Shown piece after piece: positions 45,396 to 55,834 of a DNA stretch of 64,000 nt. The stretch spans positions 65,480 through 129,479 of the forward strand of contig MNCI01006534.1 in assembly GCA_015680685.1 (NCBI GenBank), in the 5' to 3' direction. The notes under the pieces were generated by a model. That model saw nothing but the letters and a program-made list of their open reading frames with translations. It was not told the DNA's origin and searched no databases. Within the stretch, counting starts at the first letter, position 1. The number at the start of each line of letters is the position of its first letter. The position numbers were made by a program, and so were the translations under genes. Origin of the DNA: Gnetum montanum. Taxonomy: Eukaryota > Streptophyta > Gnetopsida > Gnetales > Gnetaceae.

Positions 45396-45529
45396 ACCAA
45401 GCGTTCAAGAGTTTTCAAGAGGCGACAAATTTTGTGGATTCAGAAAGGCATACGGCAGTCTTGGATGTTGTTCATGCCCAAGAGAGGGCTTTTTGTGCCT
45501 ATACCTACCTACCCACTCACCTCTAAGCT
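45396..45529 (+). pseudogene. LINE J conserved tail
   Basis: F-K-S-F-Q-E-A-T-N-F-V-D-S-E-R-H, A-V-L-D-V-V-H-A-Q-E-R-A-F-C, then L-P-T-H-L and a stop. It is almost identical in spacing to the tails of B and D-minus. The module and coiled coil that should precede it are missing. Confidence 0.8.
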
Positions 45530-45906
45530 TCATTTTGGTTCTATTGTGGTGGGATTTGGGGGTAAGGATATGAGGGGTGTTGTGTTGTACAAGAGAACTA
45601 GTACCCCATTTTGCTAAGTGGGTATCGGGGGTGGCGGGTTCTTTTGTCTCTTTTGTTTGGGGTCTTGACACTCATCAAGTATGTTGGGGAGGGAATCTAG
45701 CTCCAATTTTTAATGGAGGGGCCCCCTCTTCTATTGATTTGTCTCTGTATGGTGAGGGGTTAATTCACCCCCTATTTTGGGCATTGGGAGGGGGTGATCC
45801 TCAGCTATTTGCAATTTGGACCATAAGGCTGAAATCTTTGTACTTTGCTGTTTATATCTAATAGATAACCCGAATTTTTCTTAAAAAAATGAAGAAGAAG
45901 AAGAAG

Positions 45907-45919
45907 AATGAGAGACTGG
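45907..45919. repeat. Target-site duplication, right, LINE J
   Basis: AATGAGAGACTGG, exact match to 41662-41674. Confidence 0.85.
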
Positions 45920-46826
45920 AAGGCTCTTAATGGAGCAAAACTAACGCAGCACTTCAAAAGGATAAAAGATGGAACAAGAGAGGAGGAATAGCAGCTTTAA
46001 AAGACATCTTCATTGCACCATTATGTCTCTACAATGAGGCTCATGGCCTCTATTTATATTTGATAAAGGGGAGAACTTTGTGACATTTGGCATCCTCTAC
46101 ATAAAAGCTTCATTAAACCGCTCTTTCCAATTGTATCATGTTGCTGTGACAATGTTTTTCTAAGATATTTTGTAATCTTTCTTGGATTTCTTGATCTACA
46201 AATTTTAGTTTAAAACTTTACTAACTACTTGACTTTTGGAAACATAAAAAAATAATAAAGGCAACGTTTGGTCATTGTCCACAAACCTGATACCAAGCAA
46301 ATATTTAAGCATACCTTTCATTTTGGAAAGAAATAAGTTAGAATTATCAACTAGTGTTTTAGAGACGATGACTGAAAGATTAGCTAGTTGATGAAAAAAG
46401 CTTCTTAACATGGTGGGAAGATTACAATTTTGTTTACATGTATAAAATTTAGTTTTCTAGGGATTGGATACCTTAAGTCTGTCTGCCGTAGTTTTGTAGT
46501 TCAAGCAACCTCATCTAAGATAGTAAGAAATATTTTGCTTTCCTCAGCAATATCCTATAGATGTCTATTCTTCCTTTAGGTGTTTATAGGGTCTTACACA
46601 AGCCATAGTTGACTTCTATATCATTAACCAATATATGAAGAATAAGAAAGCCCAATATGCTAATGCATCTAAATCCAAATACAAAAGATTAAATCCGAAC
46701 AAAAAATGCCAAAGACGCACCAATTACAATGTCTGCACACTAACAGTAAAGAAGTGGAACGCATAAAGAGTTGAGAATACATAGAATAAAATAGTTTATG
46801 AATTTGAGCATCCACATGGTACAAAC
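45920..46826. other. Host intron sequence, no recognised feature
   Basis: AT-rich sequence between LINE J and exon b. Nothing recognised. Confidence 0.5.
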
Positions 46827-47057
46827 CTTCACGGCTCGCGGAAAACCATGATCCAACGTGACCTGAGGATAATACTTATTATATCTTGGAATTAACCGTG
46901 TCTCTGGGTATGAATATGGGAGTGCCCAGTTCATTTTATCTCCTGTTATGTCATGAGAATCAATACCCACAGCAGAATGCAGAACCTTGTAGGAATCTTT
47001 ACCACCTTCTCCTGGGCAACGAGCACATAAGAAAGGGTACTTTTGTTTCAAGTTGCC
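46827..47057 (-). CDS. Host aspartic protease exon 'b' (231 bp)
   Basis: On the minus strand the exon follows TTTTTCAG and ends at GTTTGT. It encodes 77 codons without a stop, phase 0 at both ends. It opens G-N-L-K-Q-K-Y-P-F-L-C-A-R-C-P and includes H-S-A-V-G-I-D-S-H-D, N-W-A-L-P-Y-S-Y-P and D-H-G-F-P-R-A-V-K. Both neighbours in the model are also phase 0. Content between a W-R motif and the protease domain matches the place of a lipoprotein-sorting-like domain tail in related proteins, but the residues themselves are not diagnostic. Codon use and lack of stops set it apart from the surrounding repeats. Confidence 0.75.
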
Positions 47058-47461
47058 CTGAAAAAGCAGTAAGATGATCTAAATTACCATCACATTAAAC
47101 AGCGGAATAAGCAGCATCTAATTTTTTATAGTGATTATGGAAGGAATTGAACTCTCAGTGGTATGGAAAAAAACAGAAAGTTTAAAAAGAAAAAAAAACA
47201 AAGAACAGTTTCCAAGAAAGAGCTAATTACAAGAAACAACCCGTTATCTCTTATTCCACTAACAAATATAGAGGGGAAGATAGGGAGAAAAGAAAAGAAA
47301 AGCAACCACCAAGGAGAGAGGTGGAGAAGGGAAAGGAACAACAAGAAGGTATGTGGTTGTAATGCCCCATATTTGTATATGTGACCTTAGTACTCTATTA
47401 AATATTTAGACTTTAAATTGTCTTAAACTTTATATATATTCATACATGTGCCTAATTCTTC

Positions 47462-47470
47462 TTAGTAATA
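47462..47470. repeat. Target-site duplication, left, LINE K
   Basis: TTAGTAATA recurs at 47703-47711, right after the poly(A) of the small insertion K. Confidence 0.6.
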
Positions 47471-47702
47471 GGGGTAAAATAGGGAATGGGGCACAGCTAC
47501 AAGGCCAGACTGCACAGTGGGGTAAAATAGGGAAAAAGGGATAAAACAGGGACCGGTAAAGGGGAATATCCAGCAACAAGGCCACGGCGCTTTGCAAGCA
47601 TAGGGGAGTGGGGTCAGCCACACTGACCCAAGCTATACTGATGTACAGCTTCGTCTCTTTTTTTGGAATTAATAACAGCTCGAATTTCTTCCAAAAAAAA
47701 AA
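47471..47702 (+). mobile_element. Very short LINE copy K (232 bp, 3' end only)
   Basis: An insertion bounded by 9-bp target duplications and ending TTAATAACAGCTCGAATTTC, then poly(A) at 47693-47702, the family's 3' motif. No coding part remains. It has no recognisable pol III box, so it is read as a severely 5'-truncated LINE and not a SINE, though a SINE borrowing the LINE end cannot be excluded. Confidence 0.6.
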
Positions 47703-47711
47703 TTAGTAATA
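47703..47711. repeat. Target-site duplication, right, LINE K
   Basis: TTAGTAATA, matching 47462-47470. Confidence 0.6.
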
Positions 47712-50468
47712 TGAAGACCTTTGTTTAGGTGACATAAACAATATTGCTATTTATTTCTAATTTTTATTATTTTAAGTTTAAAATACATATATTTTTTATT
47801 GACGAATGAGCATGGTAAAGTCTATCATTATTTTAGAATAATGCTAGAAAATTAATGCGATGCAAATCCATCATTTATTTTGACATTTAGTTAAAAATTT
47901 TAATTCTTGAATATTCAATTAATTAAAATATGTCAAAATCCAAAGTTGTCGAATTGCACTAAAATTAAGTGGAATAACTTAGTTTTACACCTAGAGTGTA
48001 GATCTACAATTAGCTTTTCAATTCAAGCCCTAGATTTTGAGACTTTAATATTGAACAATTAAAAAATACCCGGTATGACCATATTTTCATTGATTCAATT
48101 AAAATATTAATTTTTAACATAGAACCTAGGGCATGTTTGTACTCATTACACCTAGCTTTACATGTGTAAAATGTTGGACAGATAAAAAGTTTAATATCAA
48201 TGATTTTTACTAGATAAATTATAGGAAATGTGGAAAAAAGATTAAAAGCCAAAAGTAAATTAGAAACCCTCATAGCATATAAACTAAAAAGTGATTTAAA
48301 GCAAGACAAAAAGGTGGGGCCATAAGAAAAGTCAATGTGGGATGCTGATCTATGCTCTATGACATGCTTATGATGATATCTATTTTATTTTTAATATGTT
48401 AATTATCCACTTCATATTAATGGCTGGAAAAGAGACCTAGAACTCATTTAATAGGAACCATGTGACTCTCTTGAGTGTTGTCCAGGTCCACTCCCTCATG
48501 ATAGCTTGCTTATCCAAGTCAAGAAGCAAATTCTGCTATGGATTAAAAAAAAATTTGAAGTATGGATTGTCTAATATTTGCCCAAGCTTTAGGGAGAGAG
48601 GGGTTTGCTCTCATTTTCAACCTTGCCAAGGAAAGGGAGACTATGCTTGTTTAAGGGGTGAGGAGGTGAGGAGAGAAGGATAGTGATTGTTCCTTGCTTG
48701 TTCTCAACCATCTATTGGACTGTCTTGAGTGGTTTTGTGGGCTCTTCAGAGGTTCATTTTGCTACTGTTGTTGAAGGCTTTTGTGACTAACTTTTTGGGG
48801 ACTGTTTGGCTGATCCAAGGGACTGTTTTCTCTTATTTTTGTGAGGATTTCTGCAGCACCTTGGACTTGCAGTTTGCAGCTGATTTCTTAAGGCTACTAG
48901 TCAAACAACAACCCAAGCTTGAGGTGTCTTCTCCCTCCTCAAATTGGCCAAATTTAATTTTAGAGGTGTGTATTCTAAACCCTCGTTGTACAGAAATTTG
49001 TAGTAGGTGTTTGTAGTCGTATTGGCTTGGACAAGTGAGGATTATTTTATGAGGGCATGTGGAATTTTCTTGTGAGTTTGTGAGTCATGCATGTGGTCTT
49101 CCCTAAGTCTTGGATCTGATTTCTGGCATGCATGTTTTGGGCATACAAGTCAGCATTTTCCTTGTGTCATGTGCACTTGGTATTTTATGCTTTTTTTATC
49201 ATTTTTTTTGAAAGGAATGCCTCTCATCATTCTATACAAGGCCAGTGATCTCTTATGTGGGCTACCATGTCTCTTAATGGTGTTAGCCCCCACCATTTTA
49301 TCCAACCCTCGTGTTCTTCTTGTGTGGGCTACAAAATGTTGTAGGGTTGGAGAGACATGTTGTATCACAGCTGGATGGCCAAAGAGTCCATTGAATACTT
49401 ATTTAAAAATAAAAATAAGCTATACACATTGAGGATTTTTGGTATTTTTGTTAAGTGCACATGCTTTGTTTTGTTAAGCATTTTTGAGTCAGCTTTGTGG
49501 GTTTTCAACAGTCGTCATGTCCCAATTCATTATTAAATGGTCATTTGTTCAAGCCTACATTTCTCTCAATGTGAAAATATACAAGGTTGAAAAATTTAAC
49601 AATGAAGATTTCAAAGTTGGAACCATGTTAATCCATCATGTTGTTCAAGCTTCATACATATTGAATTTTATTGTTTCCTTTTCTTTCCACTTAGCATAAG
49701 AGAACTTGGAATTTTGGTCCTTGTCTGCTCCAAAAATCAGATTTCTAATTTTTTTAATGATGGCTATTCATAGTAGAGAGACTGTTACCATTTTTTTTTT
49801 GTTATTATTTACTGTGCACTGTTTTCTGATTTCATAGAGAATGGTAATAATGATGATAAAGATAATAGTCACATATAAAATCTGCACTCTGATTTTCTTT
49901 TTTTCCATTTTTTACTTTTTCTTTTTTGTAAAAGATATTAAAGACTGCCCATTTACTGTTTTAGCTTGAGAATAAAAACAAGAGCTGTTTTTATTTTTTT
50001 AAAATAGCTGGTAATATATTTCCCAAGATTTGTCTCCTTTTACAGATATTGCAAAGCCTGAAAAATACCTTAAAGAAAACCTTGTTAAATCCCAACTCCC
50101 ATGAACCGTGTTGATGATTATAATTTCAGATTTATTTCAGTCCCTTCTTCTCCCAAACTCAGATTTGATTACCAAAAATTCAGGTCCTACTTTCAAGCTT
50201 TCATTGCCAACTTAAGATGCATAAAATTAGAGGAAAACATTGGTTGAATTTTTCATGAGAAGAAAACCTAACTATTGTAACTCTCTCCGTTCTATGATGT
50301 GAGGTAGTTCTTATACAGCATTTAAAATACACTTCAGATACATAGTTACTTCTTTCCATTGTATGATAGGAATATTGCATTAAAAGCCTTGAAGTCTCCT
50401 TGAAGTAAGTTTTTTATCACATAATGAACTTTTGTGCATTTTATCATAGTTAGATTTTCCTTTCATGC
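47712..50468. other. Host intron sequence, no recognised feature
   Basis: AT-rich. Open frames at 48729-49016 and 49091-49432 have no recognisable motif and lack a counterpart elsewhere in the window. Confidence 0.5.
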
Positions 50469-51668
50469 AAAGTAAAACATTATTTTTTTTATTCTTATTT
50501 CAGCATGCTAACCCCATTTCTTTATCAGCAATTATATTCTTTTATTTATGCAAAGAAAAGAAAGAAAATATGTGTGATAATGTATGTTTATTTGCTTTCA
50601 ATAAAATTAACCCACATGAATTATTATTAGAAACTATTTTAAGCCCTAAGATAAGCAATTCACCTAAACTCATAGCTAGTAATTAGGTGGAAGATGCATT
50701 TGATTGGTGTGCATTATGTGAAGCATGTAGTATTTTTCAGGATCATTAAATAATCATTTTAATAATAATATATTCATCCCTATACCTTGAATGGATGGGC
50801 TGTGATGTTTATTTATTTTGCATACACCCTACCCTTGATGTGGAGATGAACACCACTATCCAACCCTACCCATACATATGCTAACTTTGGCTTAATATCC
50901 TGAGCCATTGGACCCAAGATGGGTTCAGTTGCACAACACCCGAAGGTTTTCAATGATGCAAATGTCATTCATAAGTGTGTACCCACCTCACATACAATCC
51001 TCAGTCACCTATCTTAGGGGTATATCTAGGTGCAATCCAAAAATGATAGTTGAGCCAAGCTTAGTTTGTGTAGAGTTTAAAACCTGAAAATAACCCAACT
51101 CGCAGTCGGATTGTAACCAAATTCTTCAAGTTGGATGGCCCTCAATGTGGGAATGCAATGCCACATTGCATAGGCAAAGTTGTTGAAACCTATATATTTT
51201 TTGTTCCCAGCCACTATTTGAAGCCTATTATAGATTAAATGATCTTGTATGGCAGAAACATAGTGAACTAGGAATACATTCAACCACATCCATTGTTGTT
51301 GCTTGTAAAATGAAACCTGAAACAAGTAAGTCACACAAATGTTTGATGTTTTCTAGCTTTGCAAATGATGGGAAGTGTTAGCCTTCACCCTGGTTGATGC
51401 TAGGTTTTAAGGTATTATAGTGCTACTAAAGATAGACGATATGTAGTACATCAATCCTTAGAATTGTGAGAAGTAGCAAGGTTTCATCTCTTTAACAACT
51501 TAATAAGTCTAATGAGGAAAGGAGGTACGTAGACCCTGTAATCAACCCATCATTATGAGTTACATCCTTATTAGTTGCTAATTAAGTATAATCCCATGTT
51601 TTAAGAGGATTGGAAAAGAAAAAAAATTGTATTGATCTTTAAAGGGTGGTGGGCCCTATAGTGGCTGA
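50469..51668. repeat. 1.2-kb dispersed duplication, copy 2
   Basis: Direct-orientation homologue of 14400-15655. It has one unit of the 37-bp motif that is doubled in copy 1. It sits in host intron a-b, while copy 1 sits in intron c-d. Confidence 0.75.
51077..51334 (-). CDS. Unidentified open frame, partner of 15301-15038
   Basis: 85 codons sharing I-Q-D-H-L-I-Y-N-R-L-Q, A-G-N-K-K-Y-I-G-F-N-N-F-A, M-W-H-C-I and the C-terminal S-W-V-I-F-x-F with the frame in copy 1. Function unknown. The N-terminal thirds differ by small indels. Confidence 0.3.
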   Translation of the reverse strand: MTYLFQVSFYKQQQWMWLNVFLVHYVSAIQDHLIYNRLQIVAGNKKYIGFNNFAYAMWHCIPTLRAIQLEEFGYNPTASWVIFRF

Positions 51669-53336
51669 GAAGGGAAAAACACAAGGTAGAGTAGCTGAGT
51701 AAAAAGAATAGGGAACAAAAACAAGAAGTCTAGCTGGGAAGGGAAAGAAGATTGTGACTGCTACAAGAGATAGCAGAAATACAGAAAACCAGAGTTACAT
51801 AGCAATCCAACATACTGATAAATTCCTTCTAGTAAATAAGAAATCTGCACAAGGAGGTAAAATGATCCTTCTCTGCTATTCCTGATAATGGTTAACATGG
51901 GCTGATCTTCTCAACTTCTCCTTGTGCTTGCCTAATCACCTTCACAACACTTCTATGAAATTACTATATTGTTATTAAAAGCTTGGATTGTTGAATCCTT
52001 TATTCCTTTTCTAGACCCCTCCACCTGTCCTCAACACTCTCACACCTCAATGACTTGGATGAGAGTTGTTTCTCTAACAATTTAGGGCATTTTTGAGAAA
52101 AAGATTACCAACAGGGGCTAAGGATCCCTGATATGAGGATTCGTACCACTGGCAGAAAGTGAGAGTATCCTTGGACCCATGATTAATTGTGAATGTTTAG
52201 TATTGTTGAATTCTTGGGTTTTTACTAAAATTTAGTTGATGAACCCTTCTTCCTTGGATGCTTAAATTTTGGATCTGAATCTTGATTTATATTTTTATAC
52301 CTTCTCAAATCTGATTTTGACATCTTTCTATAAGTCCAATGGAGTGGGGGAAAATCTAGGATGTTAGTTTATAATTGTGATTTTTCTATTCTCTGTTGTT
52401 GAAGATTTGCATTCCCTAATTAAATGATTAATGATAAGATGGTTACAAGAGTTAAATTCAGATTATTTTGTTTTGCAAGTATTGCTGGAAAATATAAACA
52501 GATCTAAGATTATTAATTTATCTGTCTCTTGTGGTCATTCGTTTGGTTTAACAAATATGTGGATCATCCAGATTAAATATATTTTTATAGTTTGAGAAAA
52601 TCAGGGTTTGATTTTTAAATCAGAGGAATTTTACATAGATTTTTGCTGTACTTATTTCTTTTCAAAATTATCTCTTATTACCTGTTGCAGAGCTAGATCT
52701 TGGGGCTGCTGATTTCATTTTACTTTCCTATGTTAATGCTAATTTGATTGTTGTTAAAAAAAAAGAAACTCACTTGTGCATTTCTTCTTCTTCTTTTTTT
52801 AACTAGTATTTTGGGGGCTTTAGGTGTTAGCTCTTGCTCCCTAGGAATGGGTGTTACACTTCAAATCATTTTTCCCCAATCCAGCAATCAGTTGCCAGAT
52901 CTCACATCAGGTGGCTGTTGCCCACAAGTTGGCATTAAAAAAAAAGTTGGAAGATCCACGTCAGGTCAACCCAATTTTATAACTGGCAACTGGTGCCAAC
53001 CCGGACACTAGTCTTAACCATGACCTAAGTTTCTCCTGGGCAATTCATCCATGAAACAAATCTAGAATAACAAAATACATGCAAACAGATCATGTTGGGT
53101 TTATACTCAAATGTACATGATCTCTTCATTGGTATAGTAAACAACCATTTTAGAACTCACTGCTATTAAACTATAAGGATCGTGCACTGTGCTTAGCAGA
53201 GTAATGCAGAATAAAAATTCATTATATAAGATGATTTTAGTTCAATGCATATCATGTTATAAAGTTACATATAGTAAAGAAATACAGTTAGGACCACATA
53301 TTTCTAGTTAAAAGCAATATTTTTGTAAATGCTTAC
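51669..53336. other. Host intron sequence, no recognised feature
   Basis: AT-rich sequence; no exon-like block or element end was found. Confidence 0.5.
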
Positions 53337-53447
53337 ATCAATAGACCTCCAATCTCCATATTCCCATCTTTCAATCTGTCCAAGAATTTTCATTTCCATA
53401 GCTAAAGGCAGCCACTGGCATGCATCTACATAAACGGAAGCTACAAC
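53337..53447 (-). CDS. Host aspartic protease exon 'a' (111 bp)
   Basis: Flanked by TTTCTGAAACAG and GTAAGC on the minus strand. It encodes 37 codons, phase 0 at both ends, beginning V-V-A-S-V-Y-V-D-A-C-Q-W-L-P and ending E-R-W-E-Y-G-D-W-R-S-I-D. Y-V-D-A..W-L-P and the G-D-W-R ending resemble the repeated beta-strand pattern of LolA-like domains that stand before a putative Asp-protease domain in some proteins; this is inference. Upstream exons are not identified in the remaining 10 kb of the window. Confidence 0.72.
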
Positions 53448-53835
53448 CTGTTTCAGAAAACTGATAAGTGAAAATGCTGCTTTATATACTGCAACAAAAA
53501 TCTAAAAAAGTTAGTCCAAGGAACCAACTTGACAAGAAAGTTCTACAGCGAAATCATTGTGATATTAGCCAATACAGAAATATAAATTGAAAAATCAATT
53601 TACAGGATCACGTGAATCATGACATGATAGAAACACTTAAAATCTATTATGTCAGACTTCCTGGTATTCCGTATACATTACTGTGGCAACAGAAATCCAA
53701 CCAAATTGATAGAAGTAGTTTCACAAACTAAGTATGGTGTAAATAAAAACGAAATTTCTATATTCTGCTTCAGTACTGCTCCTTGCTACAACAGTTTGCT
53801 TTTTACTTCTCCATGTTACAAGGTTACCCCACAAT
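53448..53835. other. Intron-like sequence upstream of exon a
   Basis: Nothing recognised up to the broken end of copia element 3. Confidence 0.5.
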
Positions 53836-53886
53836 TTTTAGCTTTGCTATTGGTGCAAACATCTCTTCATAGTCAATACCATAAGT

Positions 53887-54153
53887 TTAAGTGTATCCTT
53901 GAGCCATTAAGCGAGCCTTATACCTCTCTATTCTTCCATCAGATACCACTTTCACTGTAAAAATCCACTTACACCCCACCAAGTTTTTGTCACCAGGTCT
54001 ATCAACAACTTTCCAGGTGCCATTTTCCTTCAAGGCCTCCATCTCTTCCATGACTGCTGCCTTCCACTTCAGATCTGCAATTATCTCATCGATATTTTTT
54101 GGAATCACAACACCATCAAGTTGAGAGACAAAAGCCATGTAATTCTTAGACAA
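53887..54153 (-). pseudogene. Copia 3 RT N-terminus
   Basis: 88 codons: M-E-E-M-E-A-L-K-E-N-G-T-W-K-V-V, C-K-W-I-F-T-V-K, Y-K-A-R-L-M-A-Q-G-Y-T, then a TAA. The next segment (Y-G-I-D-Y-E-E-M-F-A-P-I-A-K) continues a few residues before homology ends near 53836. Confidence 0.8.
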
Positions 54154-54682
54154 TTTACAGTATGAAAGATTATTTGAAATTGGATGTTTAGTACATGATC
54201 TAACTCCTTTTCTAATAGCAATAGGAACGTCTAGATCATCTATGGTAACAGTACCTTTTTTGAGTATCTTGTGTCACAAGATTTGGTTCCGGATCCAATG
54301 ACTGGTTTTGAGAAGGAACTCAAGGTCTTCTTGAGTAAACTTGGAGTTCACTTTGATGTTGAGGCTGCACCAATTCTCCCCCTTGACTTATTTCACCTAC
54401 ATCCTGTGACATGGACAAGTTTGGAGAGGTAGTAGATGAGGAATACTGACCCAGTTGTGGGACTAGAAGTTGAATAGTCATGAACGGATCCCAATAGTTG
54501 GCTTCTTGATCATTATTTTCCCCCTGAAGCGAACTTGTAGTATAGAAAGGCTGATTCTCAATAAATGTTACATCAAAGGAGAAAATGAAGCGCTATGACT
54601 CAGGACAATAAAATTTGTATCCTTTTTGGGTGGGAGAATATCCAATGAACACACATTTGAAGGCTTTGGGATCAAGTTTACT

Positions 54683-55135
54683 TTAAGTAGGGTTTGTATT
54701 GAGGACAAAGGCACAACATCCAAAAATTCTGGGCTCTAGGGAGTGAAGTAGACTCAAATGTGGAAAGGATTTTTTTAAACAACTCAGTGGGGTGTGGAAT
54801 TTGAGAACTTTAGAGGGTAGCCTATTTATCAAATAGGTGGCTGTCAAGATTGATTTCCCCCAATATGATTGTGGGACGTGACTTGTGAATATTAGAGAAC
54901 GAGCAATCTCAAGGAGATGACAATTTTTGCATTTGGCAACACCATTTTGTTGGGAAGTATAGGTGCATGAACTTTGATGAATAATTCCATGATTAATTAG
55001 GTAGTCTCTGAGTTCATGTGCAAAATATTCTCTACCATCATCAGTACAAAGTATTTGAATGGTAGATTGAAACACGTTTTGAACCATTTTGTGAAATTGT
55101 ATGAAGGTGGACACAATTTTAGATTTTTCTTTCAA
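54683..55135 (-). pseudogene. Copia 3 integrase core
   Basis: 150 codons. L-C-T-D-D-G-R-E-Y-F holds the second Asp region, and Q-Q-N-G-V-A-K-C-K-N carries Lys where the catalytic Glu belongs. W-G-K-S-I-L-T-A-T-Y-L-I-N-R-L-P-S follows, as expected of copia integrases. Confidence 0.8.
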
Positions 55136-55501
55136 TAGACAAACCCAACAAACTCAAGTATGCTCATCAATAAATGTAATAAACCATCGGATTCCAATTA
55201 AGGAATTTATTCAGGAAGGTCCCCATATATCACAATGGATCAAATGAAATGGTTCTGAAGAATAATGTGTATGAGCAAGATATTCTTTTCGAGTTTGCTT
55301 TGCAAAAATACATGACTAGCAATGGAAGAAAGATGGATCTTTATTGCTGAATAAATTTGGGTACAACTGTTTTAAATACTGAAAGCTGGGATGACCCAAA
55401 CGATTATGCCAAAGCATTACCTTTGACTCAGAAGTAGCAAACAAAGAAACAAGAGTAGATGCTTTCAGTTTTGGAGAAGAACTAGTGAGATAGTATAGAC
55501 C

Positions 55502-55834
55502 TCAACGTTCTTTAGCATTGCCAATCATCTTCCCCAAAGACAAATCCTGAAATTCACAGTGATCACCAAAAAAAATTACTAAACAATTTTGACCCTTCGT
55601 TAATTTGCTACCAAAAAGAAGGTTATATCGTAAACTAGGAACATGAAGGATCGATTTCAAATTAAGACCACAATAGGTAATATCTCCAACACCAACAACC
55701 ACAAATGAACTGCCATCAACTACGGTGACTATCAAGTTATCATTGCATTTTTGGTACGTAGAAAAAATACTTTTCAAACCTGTCATGTGGTCTAATGCAC
55801 CAATACCTATTATCCAATCTCTATCATTATCCAT
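55502..55834 (-). pseudogene. Copia 3 protease with lost active site
   Basis: 110 codons. W-I-I-G-I-G-A-L-D-H-M-T-G stands where W-I-I-D-S-G-A-T-D-H-M-T-G is usual, so the catalytic Asp is Gly. L-K-S-I-L-H-V-P-S-L-R-Y-N-L-L follows as in the family. Confidence 0.8.

Larger units (their letters stand above)
41675..45906 (+). mobile_element. LINE copy J, near full-length but missing most of the C-terminal extension
   Basis: A 4.2-kb element bounded by a perfect 13-bp target duplication. Order: ORF1 (41712 to about 42670), ORF2 endonuclease (43203-43860), RT (44440-45390), then a jump at about 45395 from the RT thumb (Y-L-G) straight into the conserved tail (45400-45529), 3' UTR, poly(A) and (GAA)5. 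Roughly 1.7-2 kb that copies B and E have between those points is absent. It lies in the 30.7-kb host intron, antisense to the gene. Confidence 0.85.
1762..53447 (-). other. Span of a split host gene: retropepsin-like aspartic protease, partial
   Basis: Six minus-strand exons in the order 53447-53337, 47057-46827, 16147-16086, 8556-8505, 2131-2072, 1836-1762. Every border is GT..AG, phases match at each junction (0, 0, 0, 2/1, 0, 0), and the joined 196 or so codons hold no stop. Introns measure about 6.3, 30.7, 7.5, 6.4 and 0.24 kb. The downstream half shows a retropepsin fold: a short beta segment with an N-G-x-D turn, then Y-F-V-L-D-T-G-A, then a conserved F-G-E-V-F-V-T-G strand. The upstream half (Y-V-D-A, W-L-P, W-E-Y-G-D-W-R) recalls the LolA-like region that precedes putative Asp-protease domains in some bacterial and plant proteins; that part is inference from memory. 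The start codon and the 3' end are not in the window. Confidence 0.75.

Noticed and set aside
47163-47384. Lys/Arg/Asn-rich 73-codon frame
   Set aside because: Low-complexity A-rich sequence in an intron; no motif and no conserved partner.
49091-49432. 113-codon plus-strand frame
   Set aside because: No recognisable family, no splice context and no second copy; likely chance.
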